From NCBI GenBank assembly GCA_034766995.1, contig CM068321.1:17671526-17735525 (forward strand): a stretch of 64,000 bases of DNA. The letters are read 5' to 3'. Positions within the stretch are counted from its first letter, which is position 1. The number at the start of each line of letters is the position of its first letter. Under the pieces are notes generated by a model. It saw only the letters and a list, made by a program, of their open reading frames with translations, searched no databases and was not told where the DNA came from. This document shows positions 40,160 to 51,404 of this stretch, piece after piece. This DNA comes from Acanthacorydalis orientalis (taxonomy: Eukaryota > Arthropoda > Insecta > Megaloptera > Corydalidae). A program made the translations under genes and the position numbers.

Positions 40160-40197
<38 letters not shown>
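40160..40197. repeat. (TA)n microsatellite
   Basis: About 37 bases of TA. Confidence 0.93.
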
Positions 40198-40199
<2 letters not shown>

Positions 40200-41159
40200 C
40201 TTGTAGGTATATATATGTGTGTAACATGAGTGTATTTTAAAGTAGACGCGTCGTATTTTCTTATTCTTTTAATATTCAGTTTTTAATTTTGCCAAAATGA
40301 ACATATCGCTAGTATACGTGTGAAAATTGTGAAAAACAGCCCGTAGAAAATTCATTACTTTTAAATTTATGGCGGGTCATTAGTTTGAAGAGACCGTAAA
40401 TTACAAACCAAATAACTTTTTTTTATTTATTGTTTTTCGCCCGTGTCAAATGCACGGGTTCTCTCGCGCTTATTTCGAAATACTGAAATGAGCGTCGAAG
40501 GTGAAAACGACACATATTTCATTTTGAATTCATGGTCTTCGGGCCGCATAAATTTTAATTGTTTCCGAAAAATAATATCGGACATGTGTATATGTTTATA
40601 CATGGACACATTTCTGTGTGTGTACTTTAATACACTGTTTTTCAATTTCAGTTTATTTATTGTTTATTTGCAGTAATTGATACTAGCATTCTACAAAAGT
40701 CAAACTTACATGTACACAGTATTCTTGTTGTTATTTTTCATTACTGAATTTCTATTGGAGGTAAATTAATAAAAAGTATCGATTTAAATATCGAACGGTC
40801 TAAATAAATGAGATAAATATGTAAATGTTTAAATTTCAATTATTTATAAACAATTTAAACTAGTAAATTATCAGTTATGATGTTTCCTTTTTTATTATAA
40901 AAAATATAAAATATTTGTATTAAAAAAAATATTACTAGCTTCTTATTTTCTTATAAAATTGCCTGAGTTTTAAATTCTATTAGTATGTTATCAACTATCA
41001 AAATTATAGTTAAATTGAAATTATGTTTAACACATCATATAATTTATAATTAACTCAATAAATATTTTTAATAAATTTACAATTAAATTAATATATCAAA
41101 ACCTCTCTTATATTTAATAAAATTATAAATGAATTATTTTATGTAAATAACTTGTTTAA

Positions 41160-41854
41160 GGAGATACACCTACCTAGAGGCATTAAAAAAAGATATAAAT
41201 TCGGAATGTATTTTCTCTGAAAATGTAAATGATAATAAAACGGATTTTTTCTGAATGAAAGGTGCATTTATTGAGAGATATTTATCGAAAAACATTCAAA
41301 AATATTAAAAAATAAAAGAGGTATATCTATCAACAAAGGATGGAATTTTTTTGAAAAGTTCGATTGTGACCGTTGTCTGTCTGGAATCAAAAAATTCAAC
41401 AAGCTTGTAAAGTTAGTTACAAATTTAATAGATTATCATTCGCCAATTTTAAAAATCTTTATTTTTTTAAAAAAAATGGCACCGACCGAAACTTAAACAT
41501 GAACAAATTTCACAATTTTCACATAAATATTACATTTTTTTTATTTAAAAAAAGAAAGACGCTATTCGATTGATAATGTTTTTTAACGTGCTTCCTGAAA
41601 ATTTCAAAACAATCCATCAATCAGTTCTTGAAATATACGGGAAACTGTCTTCGAAAACAGTGTTTCTAGAGAAACGCGTTTAAAGTTATAAATAGATTCT
41701 GCTGTAGTTAGGTACGTTAAAAATTTTTAGTTTTACCTCTAGTCAGTGCTTTACGAAAAAGTGTATAAAATTTTCAGGATTTATTTTTAAGACATTAAAC
41801 TTTTATGAAATGTAAAAAAATCGATTTTTTTCAAAGGTGTACGTAAGTGTAGCC
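41160..41854. mobile_element. probable non-autonomous DNA element, about 700 bp
   Basis: The left end ggagatacacctacctagag and the right end, read inverted as ggctacacttacgtacacct, share the pattern ACAC-Y-TAC-S-TA. The interior is a run of T/A-rich homopolymers with phrases such as aaagttataaatagattc and cgaaaacagtgtttctagag that read like old repeat sequence. No coding region is visible. The superfamily is unknown and the limits are approximate. Confidence 0.35.
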
Positions 41855-42488
41855 ACTAAAATGATTGTGGTCGCATTTAAATGTATCTGTTTTAAGACCT
41901 CATTCGACTTTCCTCATCTTCAGGTCAGTCAAGGGCGAACTCAAGCGTAACAAAGATTAAAACAAAACAGTTATGAACAAAAAATAATACACGGAAAGAC
42001 AATAAATAACAATTATTGAACAGCTTATTAACAAATGTATATGTTGTAACAGTGTTTGAAATTTTATTTTTTGGTTTTAAAATTATATTGTGTATAATTA
42101 AAGAATTGAAATATCCACCTAACTATATATTTACACATACTAATGATATTTCAACATAGTGACAATCCAAAAGCGTTGTAACTTTTATTGAATTCAGAAA
42201 AGTATCTCATTGTCAACCAAATCACAAGTCCACTATTTCTCAGAAAAAAAATACAATCCAGACAATCTCGTCTGTGCAACAAAATCAAATTCCACCACTA
42301 ACAATCTGTATTCCGTTACAACGCACGTACACACAGTATTTGTATTGAATATGTGACGGAATAAATGTCTAACGTCGCAAACATTTACGTAACATAACAC
42401 ATATCCGCACAGATTATCCTTAACTATAAAAAGATCAAGGATGAGATCAGCGTGTGTTCTTCTTTATCCCGACCGCCATTCAATTTAC

Positions 42489-42567
42489 CTAATACATCAC
42501 GTTGTCGAGTGGTGTTAGATGTTAGTTGCGTTACAACGTTCTCCTCGTCCACGGCACCCGGAGCCAT
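42489..42567 (-). CDS. candidate start-codon exon, unknown protein
   Basis: On the minus strand a frame starts ATG in the context aaaggATGG and reads MAPGAVDEENVVTQLTSN, then TTRQRDVL, before the donor gatgtattag|gtaaat at 42489/42488. It gives 26 codons and one extra base. Several codons in this CpG-rich island end in G or C, unlike the background. No acceptor, downstream exon or domain identifies the gene, so this could be chance in a GC-rich regulatory island. Confidence 0.25.
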
Positions 42568-42641
42568 CCTTTTCCTGACGCGCGCGACTGTCTCGAATCT
42601 CGAACATTGCCGCGAAAACCTCAAAAAGGGACGAAACCACA

Positions 42642-42667
42642 CTGTGTGTGTGTGTGTGTGTGTGTGT
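42642..42667. repeat. (TG)n microsatellite
   Basis: Thirteen TG units, just upstream of the minus-strand exon candidate. Confidence 0.95.
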
Positions 42668-43049
42668 AAGGTTCGTTCGTTCGGATAGAGATATGCACGC
42701 TGGTGTTATTATATGTACGTTCAGCGAGGGGGCTTTTTATTTATATACTTTCTATGTACGGTATTGAAATTAAAATGCTTTATAAGACCGTCTAGATCGA
42801 TATTAAATATTTTATTAAAAAGTTATACACGATATGGTTTTTTTTCTGTTAATGTACATTGAATAGTGTCTAAAATTGTTTATATTACATTTAATTTTAG
42901 TTATTTGAAACGGTTAAAAATAATCTGGAATGCTTTCTGAAAATTAATTAACAACTCGAACCACAATATATTTTGTAAATAAAAAATATAAATTTGATAT
43001 CGAATATTCTACAAAAAACAAATATTTATTGTAATTACATTTTCAAATT

Positions 43050-43051
<2 letters not shown>

Positions 43052-43106
<55 letters not shown>
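43052..43106. repeat. (TA)n microsatellite
   Basis: About 55 bases of TA. The mariner tail begins at its right edge. Confidence 0.96.
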
Positions 43107-43108
<2 letters not shown>

Positions 43109-43272
43109 CTCCATAATTCTATCCTGTAGAAATAAATAGACTGGTTTTCCTGTTGGGAGAAATGTGTGCAGGCCAATGAATTTCATTTTAATTAATATAT
43201 TTAATTTTTAACTGATATCTGCGTTTTGGCACTCGATGTGTAAAAACCGCAATTGTTTTTCCACTAACCTAA
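43107..43272 (+). mobile_element. cecropia-type mariner, 3'-end fragment
   Basis: It aligns over its whole length with 21417-21581. The shared parts are the transposase tail (ttgggagaaatgtgtgcagg), the 3' untranslated part (aactgatatctgcg) and the inverted repeat (taaaaaccgcaattgttttt, then ccactaacct). A stop and a frameshift lie in the coding tail. Everything 5' of the last about 28 codons is missing, and the break lies exactly at the edge of a (TA)n array. Confidence 0.88.
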
Positions 43273-44160
43273 TATACTTAATGTGTCGGACTGAAATCAA
43301 ATTATTAACTTCTCTGAACGTAAATAAATAATATTATCAGTAGATTAAAACAACTAAACTAGCTCTTTTTCTAATGAAAAAATATTTTTTTTGGTAATTG
43401 GGTTTTGATTTTCTAAAAAAAAACACGATGTATTCAACATAAAATTTTAAGAGTATTCTTTCATAACTACTAAATAATGATAATTTTTTTATTACTAGAA
43501 AAAATATGATAACTTACATATTGTATTCATTTTGATGTGTCCTTCGCCATATACAGTAGTACAATTGTGTATTCCGTGTATTTTTGACCCGAACTACACC
43601 ATCAAGATGGCAGCATACAACAACCGCTTTTTCAACGAAGAGCTTATCATATTATCCACTCTGGTTGGATGGAAATCCTTGCGAGATTTTAAGATTCGCC
43701 TTTAAAAAAAAATTGCCCGCTGCGAACTTCGTCGGCGGATATTATTTCTTACCATGTAACATTTTATTTATCTGATATATCCCGTTTAGATGGTAATTGT
43801 TGTGAGTAAAAAAATGTAAGAATATTCCCATGTCTAGTTATTCGAATCCCGGCGTACGAACGGGTCGAATTTGTTGCGTAATGTGCGTAATAAAAATTTA
43901 ATGCGTCGCGCCGATTTCATAGCAGAAAAGAAAAGGAAATGAGACTTATATAAAGTCATTGTGAATTTACGCGATTACTTTTAATATGAATTCGTAAACG
44001 TTTTAATGTAAACAAGTTCCTCTTTTTCTGTAAATGGTTTGCATGAAATTGTCGCTGTTTCGAGTCTCGTTTAAAAATATTGCTTATATTGAAATCTTTA
44101 TAAATAATTATTATATTATTTGTTTAAAAGAGAAAAACAATTACATATCAGGAGTTATAC

Positions 44161-44210
44161 TAATATCAATTTAGTGATAGATTAATCAATCTATCACTAA
44201 ATTAATATTA
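44161..44210. repeat. long inverted repeat (hairpin)
   Basis: A 16-bp perfect arm (44168-44183) is reverse-complemented at 44188-44203 around a 4-base loop. One mismatch later, six more pairs extend the stem to 22 of 23 positions. Confidence 0.85.
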
Positions 44211-44761
44211 AAACTAAATTTGAAATAACAACATTAATGTTTTAGTAACTTATATTTAAACCATAATTGCTAGTAAAAAAATTCAAATGAGCTTCATAAC
44301 GAAACCGAAAAAAATTTCGAAACAACAAAAACGCAGACTATTAACTAGCTGTATATTTCATTTCTGTTCAACAGTTATAAATTGCAGACAGAACATCGAC
44401 AATTTTCAACAGTTCGTCAGTTATTACGTCGGCATGTCCATCAGCAACGTTCGCTTATGCATTACAAGAACGAAAAAGCGAAATGAACATGGACGTGCAG
44501 CATGTTATAAATTATTTGCAATGTACACGAGTCAATGTCGTGTAAATCGCCATGACCGTTGTTTGTATCCCTACCGACCATTCTTTCTTTACCACGCTCG
44601 CCTGTATGAAAAACATTATGGGGATCTTCATCCGAGCATGAATTCCAACATATTTCTCCATGAATGGACTTGTTCGGCCAGTACATATTGTTTGTCTGAT
44701 TTAACTGTTGGCATGTCTCGTGGTTACATTCTCTCATCTCTTCTCATTTTATACATACATA

Positions 44762-44763
<2 letters not shown>

Positions 44764-44845
<82 letters not shown>

Positions 44846-44860
44846 TTGTGTGTGTGTATT
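44764..44860. repeat. long (TA)n(TG)n microsatellite
   Basis: About 78 bases of TA followed by TG units. Confidence 0.96.
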
Positions 44861-45041
44861 GTCTATGCAGTAAACTCATCGTTTTATACACTCACATAAA
44901 ATAAACTAAACTCGAGATCAGCTTAAAGGAGAAGCAAAAAATTATCTTCAAACGTTGTGAATCGGTTAAACGATATACTTTCTTGTATAAGCATAAGCTT
45001 TAAGTCAGAATACCATGAAATCATAGTGTTTGTTTTATAAT

Positions 45042-45070
45042 ACATATATATTTATATATATATATATATA
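45042..45070. repeat. (TA)n microsatellite
   Basis: TA array with one TTTA interruption. Confidence 0.88.
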
Positions 45071-45365
45071 GATTTAATATTACTGAAAAAAATTTAGATA
45101 AACAATACCGGCTTTTGAAATATAAATAGGTTGAAAATATTAACTAAAAACCATCTATCAAAATAATGACATTTAAAATTAGTTACATCTCTAGTAAATA
45201 AAGTAATATTTTTATTACAATTAAATATTTCCTTGTACCATTTTTGGTAATTGAAATCAATACACTTTTTGTTCAAAATTGTTCTATTATATAGTTCATA
45301 ATTCTTGTAACATCTGTAAATTTTACAAACTAAAAATGGGTAATTTATAAAATAAGAAGCGAGAG

Positions 45366-45368
<3 letters not shown>

Positions 45369-45398
<30 letters not shown>
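45369..45398. repeat. (TA)n microsatellite
   Basis: About 30 bases of TA. Confidence 0.9.
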
Positions 45399-45402
<4 letters not shown>

Positions 45403-46018
45403 AAAAAATTGAAATATGAAAACCCTTGTTAGGATTATAATAATAAGCATTCAAAATTAAATTTTACAGGATTAATTTATTAAATAAATTAGAATGTGTT
45501 GAGATATTAATTTGGTATTGCGAATTTAATAATCTAGAATGTGTGACCTTTTTACACCTTTATTAAATTTGATTACTCTCAACATATTATATTTTTCTCG
45601 GAATCGAGGTAAATAATAACAATATTGAAGAAAATATTAACAGATGTTGTTCCTAGAATTCGTTTCCAAACGTTTCCTCGTGTTGCCTCTCTCCTACAAA
45701 AAGCTTTTTCAGCAAAGTTATTTTTAATCTCGAGTCTTGTTTATAATCTATTTCATTGTATTCACATTTATCACTTCAATTTTTACACATTTTTTTATAG
45801 GTTTTATCAGAGTTAACCGTTCATTAAGTATAATAAACCATTGTTCCCTGTTATAATTTTTTTTTCTACCTTTGCGGTTTTACTACAATTTTCACAATAT
45901 TTAAAAAAAATAACTATAATCCAAAATTTATTTCAGAAACGACAATATTTTTAATCAATAAATGCATTCATTTTGTAATCATTTCGGAATATTATTGATA
46001 AAAAAGATTTTTTAATTG

Positions 46019-46123
46019 TTATATATATATATATATATATAAATATAAATATATATATATATGTATATAATATGTGTATATATATATATGTGTATATATA
46101 TATATGTATATAATATGTGTATA

Positions 46124-46179
<56 letters not shown>

Positions 46180-46180
46180 G
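46019..46180. repeat. complex TA/TGTA microsatellite
   Basis: About 160 bases. The unit atgtgtatatatatat recurs several times before a pure TA block of about 46 bases. Confidence 0.95.
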
Positions 46181-46441
46181 ATGTACCCATATGAACAGCA
46201 ATATATTAGATAACAATCATCAGATAATATGTCATTAATGGAAATTGGTCCAGTAATTTTGTCGCTGTTAATAGTTCACTGTACAGTAATATGTTATACA
46301 ACTGAGCATAAAGGTGCTTCCTGTACCTCACTAGAATTTATTTATTCCATACATACATATACACATATTATGTTTGTTCAGGTACCATATTGAAAATAAA
46401 CCATACTTCCTCAGTAAACTAAATATCCTCGAAATGCAATA

Positions 46442-46443
<2 letters not shown>

Positions 46444-46493
<50 letters not shown>
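46444..46493. repeat. (TA)n microsatellite
   Basis: About 50 bases of TA. Confidence 0.95.
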
Positions 46494-46495
<2 letters not shown>

Positions 46496-47136
46496 GTAAT
46501 GTAATGTAAATTTGTTTGCCATATTTCAATGACTATTTTGACCATTTGTCAAGATACTAATAGTTGAATATTTAAATTAAATTACAAAACTATATAAACA
46601 ATTTTAGGAAAATGCCTTATTTTTATACGAACAGATTTCACACGCTATACTACCAAATTTAGCCTGAGGGAACATTTTTTCGTTTATATTCAAGAATCAA
46701 AAACAAATCTCTAATGTAATACTTCTAATTACTACAACTGTAATTTCTTAAAACTACATCTCGTCATTCTAAATCTAATCTAATAAAAAAGACGTTTCAG
46801 ACATATCTTTTAATTATTAATAATATAGAAGTGTTTCATATATTTTAAATAATATGCCAGTCGTCTCTAATAGATATTGTGTTTGAGTTTAGGCGTTCTC
46901 TTTCATGGATTCTAATGAAATAGTTAAGTTAAAATAGGTACGCATTGCGAAAAAAACAATAATAATTCAATTAAATATAGCCGTAATATGAATCTTGATA
47001 AATCTATCATAAGCAAACAAGAAAAATATATAATTTAAAAACTTGCTTAAATTGAAAGTTACAAAGTCAGATTTTATTTAATTTTCAATTACACTCAATT
47101 GATAATTCGTATATTATTGTCTTAAATATACATAGT

Positions 47137-47139
<3 letters not shown>

Positions 47140-47185
<46 letters not shown>

Positions 47186-47290
47186 TTACATAAATATATA
47201 CATACATATATTTATATATATATATATATATATACATATTTACATAAATATATACATACATATATTTATATATATATATATATATTTATA

Positions 47291-47327
<37 letters not shown>

Positions 47328-47370
47328 TTATATATATATATATACATATATATATACATATGTATTTATA

Positions 47371-47423
<53 letters not shown>

Positions 47424-47439
47424 GTATATATATATATTT
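47140..47439. repeat. 300-bp TA-based minisatellite
   Basis: TA background with higher-order repetition. A 54-base unit starting acatatttacataaatatat at 47180 recurs at 47234, and the phrase tttatattcatatat recurs at about 47285 and 47365. Confidence 0.9.
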
Positions 47440-47527
47440 AACCATAGAAGAAATCAACATCTCGTTGACTGAAATCATGTCAATTGAAAATTTTGAAAAA
47501 TATCTTTTTTCAAAATTACAGTTTCAC

Positions 47528-47590
<63 letters not shown>

Positions 47591-47592
47591 AT
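47528..47592. repeat. (TA)n microsatellite
   Basis: About 50 bases of TA flanked by GTAT units. Confidence 0.95.
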
Positions 47593-47860
47593 AACACTAT
47601 TATGTTCAACTTTTACTAAAATATACGATTCATTGATTTTAGATGGAGTTTAAATTGATTAAAATAACATGAAATAAAATATTCTCGCATTATCAGTAAA
47701 AATTATATTTATTTATAAGAATAGCATTATAAATATAAATGTTGTGGATTTTAGAATCTGTCAGAGACTTGATCTAATAAATTGAATAATTGTTCAAAAC
47801 TGCTAAATAAAAAAATAGTTTAATAATTATGTATGTATCCAATATCTATATCTCTCTCCA

Positions 47861-47861
47861 T

Positions 47862-47932
<71 letters not shown>
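47861..47932. repeat. (CA)n(TA)n(TG)n palindromic microsatellite
   Basis: Nine CA units, about 38 bases of TA and about eight TG units, nearly self-complementary end to end. Confidence 0.96.
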
Positions 47933-48390
47933 CATAAACTAATATAGGTACAATATCAAACGAACAAAAATTCCAAAATATACATATAAATGTTCACTGT
48001 AAATGAGTTAGTGACGTATACCGGAATCCGGAAATATTCCGGTGTATGTCCGGAGAGAGGACGCTGATTTCCGTTTTACGTGCATCCTCTATGTTTCTTT
48101 ATTTCCCTTCATGTGTGTACGTGTTTGTTTTGCGCATGTAGTTGGCGTTCATTGTGAACATATAAAATGTTCGAAACCACATACTAGTACCATACATTCG
48201 TACACAGACAAAACGTATTCAGTACATATTTACCCGCTGATCGAGATACAAACTCGAACAGTTCGCATCGCAATTTATACACCGTCGAAATATTGACGGT
48301 TACACTGAAAATATGCATAATATGCATATAACTCCGTTGTATTTGCTCTCAGTATATGTTCACATACTGAAAACATACACATAAATATGT

Positions 48391-48400
48391 GTATATATAC

Positions 48401-48433
<33 letters not shown>

Positions 48434-48478
48434 AAGAAGAAAGAGAGAGAAAATTTATATATATATATATATATATAG
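48391..48478. repeat. (TA)n(GA)n(TA)n microsatellite
   Basis: A GA-rich block of about 38 bases between two TA arrays. Confidence 0.94.
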
Positions 48479-48680
48479 TACAAATTATCGTCAAAAATTA
48501 AAAAGGAAAAATCACTTGGAACTATTGTTTATCAAGTTGAAAGTATGTATACCGTTTTAAATCAATAAGCATCCCTTGCAAATTTCCACGGGTTCATTCT
48601 AATCAAGTAATTAGTTCTTTGAATGTAAGTACTGTAGATAGTGATTGAAGTGTAATCTCCTTTACGTAATACATTCAAAG

Positions 48681-48683
<3 letters not shown>

Positions 48684-48719
<36 letters not shown>
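48684..48719. repeat. (TA)n microsatellite
   Basis: About 36 bases of TA. Confidence 0.94.
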
Positions 48720-48721
<2 letters not shown>

Positions 48722-48785
48722 TTGAATAGTACACTCACCCCGAAATTCAAACCATTAACGCAAAATTTAATAGAGTCTACTAAAT

Positions 48786-48786
<1 letters not shown>

Positions 48787-48862
<76 letters not shown>

Positions 48863-48879
48863 GTATATATATATATATA
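48787..48879. repeat. long (TA)n microsatellite, left of mariner
   Basis: About 93 bases of TA. The same type of array resumes at 50148 on the other side of the mariner, so one array was probably split by the insertion. Confidence 0.96.
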
Positions 48880-50144
48880 GCAGCAGTGTAAAAGTTACTA
48901 TACAATTCAATATGTGGTGTTAAGAGTGTCGCATGACGACACTCGTGATTGAAATGTATTCATGCTATATATCGTTTGAAAGGTGATAGTCACTGCTGCC
49001 ATTTGAGCATTAGAATCATTTGTTTCGATTCAATTTGTGTGTAAGAAAAATTTTTGAAATGGACAACGAGAAGATACACTTTTGTCACGTTATATTAGAC
49101 GAGTTTCGGAAAGGAGTAACCGTCAACGCGACAACAATAAATATTCGGGAGGTTTATTTGAACCATACACCATCACTTCCAACTGTGAAGAAATGGTTTG
49201 CTAAATGTCGGCTCGATGATTTTAACCTCGAAGATCAACCCCGCTCTCGATGTCGATGACGATGTTGTGGGCGCTATAGTTGACAATAACTCACGAATTT
49301 TGACGGCAGAGATTGCCGATATACTCAAAGTTGACAGATCAACTGCATTTTGACATTTAATGAAGCTGGGGTTCATATTGAAGCTCGATACGTGGAGGCC
49401 GCACTCGTTTTCTGAAAAAAAAGTTTGATCGCATCACTTCGACAGTTTCTTTGCTTGGATGCCTCAACAGAGAGTCTTTTTTTGGATCGATTAGTGACTG
49501 GTGATTATAAATGGATCCTGTACAACAACTTCCGATGCAGACGAACGTGGAAACAAGCGAATATAGAGGCAGAACCAGTCACCAAAACTGGCTTGTATCC
49601 GATGAAGTTATTGCTGTGTGCCTTTGCAATCCCACCAAGCGATTGCAAAGGCGTTGTTTATTTTGAGCTGCTCCCACGGAGCGAAACAATTGATAGGGAG
49701 AAGTACTGTCAACAAATAACCAAACTGGACGCAAGAATTAAAGAAAAGCGTCCGAATTTGCCTAACCGCAAATCGGTCATCTTCCACTACAACAACGCAA
49801 AACTGACTCTGCACAAACTGAAGCAGTTAAAATGGATAATCATAACGCATCCACCGTATTCTCCGGACATTGCACCTTCGGATTATCATTTGTTCCGGTC
49901 GCTGTACAACAGTGAACGGTAAAAAAAAATTGACGCCGTGGAAGCCGTCAAAAACCACCTCACCTCCTTTTTTTGTCGAAACACCGCGCAGCTTTTACGA
50001 ATGAGGAATCCAGCAGCTGTCTGAGCGATGGAAAATGATTACAAAAAACGATTGTGAATACATAATTAATTAATAAAAGCGTTTTCTACGAAAAATAATC
50101 GCCTGAGTTTCAATTTCAAGCCTTATACAAACTTTTGCACTGAC

Positions 50145-50147
<3 letters not shown>
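48880..50147 (+). mobile_element. full-length mariner (mellifera-type), inactive
   Basis: About 1268 bases with imperfect inverted repeats: 5' CAGTGTAAAAGTTACTATA at about 48884, and the 3' end inverted as CAGTGCAAAAGTTTGTATA. The transposase start is taken as the ATG at 49059 (MDNEKIHFCHVILDEFRKG), because the region before it is untranslated in this family. The helix-turn-helix part runs to LEDQPRSRCR-stop at 49259, where bases have been lost. A second piece reads VDRSTAF-stop. The open frame 49425-49922 holds TGDYKWILYNN (first D retained, Glu changed to Tyr), HYNNAK (second catalytic D replaced by Asn, about 49791) and HPPYSPDIAPSDYHLF (third D). An early stop ends the frame at 49922, before the usual tail. 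A local inverted repeat at 49620-49652 has replaced the conserved Trp-Trp-Asp segment. The clade name is from motif recall. Confidence 0.9.
49059..49922 (+). pseudogene. mariner transposase pseudogene
   Basis: This is the degenerate coding part of the element at 48880-50147. It comprises an N-terminal piece 49059-49259, a middle piece of about 49260-49350 with an in-frame stop, and a catalytic piece 49425-49922. Intact family members are about 345 residues. Here two frameshifts, internal stops and the loss of the second catalytic Asp rule out activity. The DNA-binding half is better preserved than in the other mariners of the window. Confidence 0.85.

Positions 50148-50183
<36 letters not shown>
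50148..50183. repeat. (TA)n microsatellite, right of mariner
   Basis: About 36 bases of TA directly after the mariner 3' repeat. Confidence 0.95.
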
Positions 50184-50187
<4 letters not shown>

Positions 50188-51404
50188 AAGTATATATGTG
50201 CAATAATTTAAAAGTATGGTATGTAGATACACATGGAAATAGACCATCAATAAATTTAACTAATTATGTAGGGACAGTAAAATAGCAATCACGTTTTATT
50301 TTATTTTATATAACTGAAATGAATTATAAAAATTTGTTGCTACTACTTATCTAATTGAATTTCATTAAAAACATTGAATTGAATATTGAACGGTTTGTAG
50401 CAATTATTTACTTCATTTACTAAATTTTAAATGAAACTGTTTTGAAGGCATCATTGTATGTGTTTATACTTGACAAACTGTAAGAGTATTATCCTGGTGA
50501 AAAACAATGCTCCGTGTATTCTTATCAAAATTCTGGAAATATTTTTTCCAGAAAAGTGTATATATAATATTTTGAAAAGAAAAACATAAAATACCGGAGT
50601 GAAATTTATAAATTTTCGTAGAGCTCGACGCATGTGTTTATCTATGTACCTGCATCTCCGTGTGTACGATTTTCGGCAGCACGTACCGGAGTCCATTAAT
50701 GCCGAACACACGACGTAATCGCTACATTGTGACAATTATTAAAATCGTCTACGTATCGACGCGCACGCGGCCCACCAGCACGCGAATTATAAGCGAATTT
50801 CGCGTGATCGCGTCGCGCTGTAATAACAATAATTATTGTCGGCGGATGTCGTACACTGCGGTGCGGTGGCTCCAAACAGTGAGATCGGCGAACCGCATGC
50901 CGCAACGCAGTGCTCCGTTGCATCGACAATATATACGCCATCTGTTCGCCGTTTCGATAATTAATGATGCTCGATTGTTTACACAAGTGTATTGTTTCTC
51001 TGAATAGTCGTAATTGATGTATCGCTATCGATAGACCCGGAGGTATTTGAGCGGCGTACAAAATTGATTACTGTTCGAAAGTCATACACGTAAGGATCGT
51101 ATCCGTAATAATAGCAATGACGATTACTGTTGTATGGAATTTTTAGCGAACTCCCCACGCGTTCGATTGTTGTATCCGTGTAACAAGTCTCGCAGGAATT
51201 AATTAGTGTACAATGACATTGTGCCTGGATGCGAGCTGTTATGTAACTAGAACGCGGCGGGTCGTGTTCGTTTTTCGATCCGTTACGTACCGTGAAAGCG
51301 TACACCGCACCCGGATGAATCTAGGGATCAATTATTTAACTCTGAGCAAAAGATTGTCAAGCATAAATTGGTTTGATCAACGCGTGATCGAGAATAAAAC
51401 TAAT
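50184..51404. other. non-coding stretch with the strongest CpG island
   Basis: 50184-50600 is AT-rich. 50630-51330 is dense in CG dinucleotides (for example gatcgcgtcgcgctg at 50808) and has overlapping open frames on both strands (50660-51007 +, 50696-51061 -, 50979-51305 -). None shows a domain. The composition suggests a regulatory island or an unrecognised gene start. Confidence 0.45.

Larger units (their letters stand above)
36446..41159 (+). other. intron-like non-coding stretch after the TSP1 exon
   Basis: It begins with the exon's donor, so it is at least partly intron if the gene continues rightward. I see no next exon completing the TSP1 domain. GC-richer patches at 38040-38560, 39290-39680 and 40420-40620 have no recognised function. 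Confidence 0.5.
41855..43106. other. non-coding stretch around a possible minus-strand first exon
   Basis: AT-rich apart from a CpG-rich island at 42430-42680 that contains the exon candidate and a TG microsatellite. Confidence 0.5.
43273..48879. other. AT-rich non-coding stretch, microsatellite-dense
   Basis: No gene recognised. The longest open frame in the window, 44287-44904 (+), shows no domain and its last third is translated TA repeat. A GC-richer patch at 48000-48300 contains the small palindrome accggaat...attccggt (48020-48043). Confidence 0.55.

Noticed and set aside
43840..43875. Second B-box-like string (ttcgaatcccggc)
   Set aside because: The preceding GG is missing and there is no cloverleaf.
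44287..44904. 205-codon open frame, the longest in the window
   Set aside because: No domain is recognisable, codon use looks random, and the last third is Tyr-Ile translated from a TA array.
50660..51305. Overlapping open frames on both strands in the CpG island
   Set aside because: GC-rich sequence has few stops by chance. No domain or exon borders could be supported.
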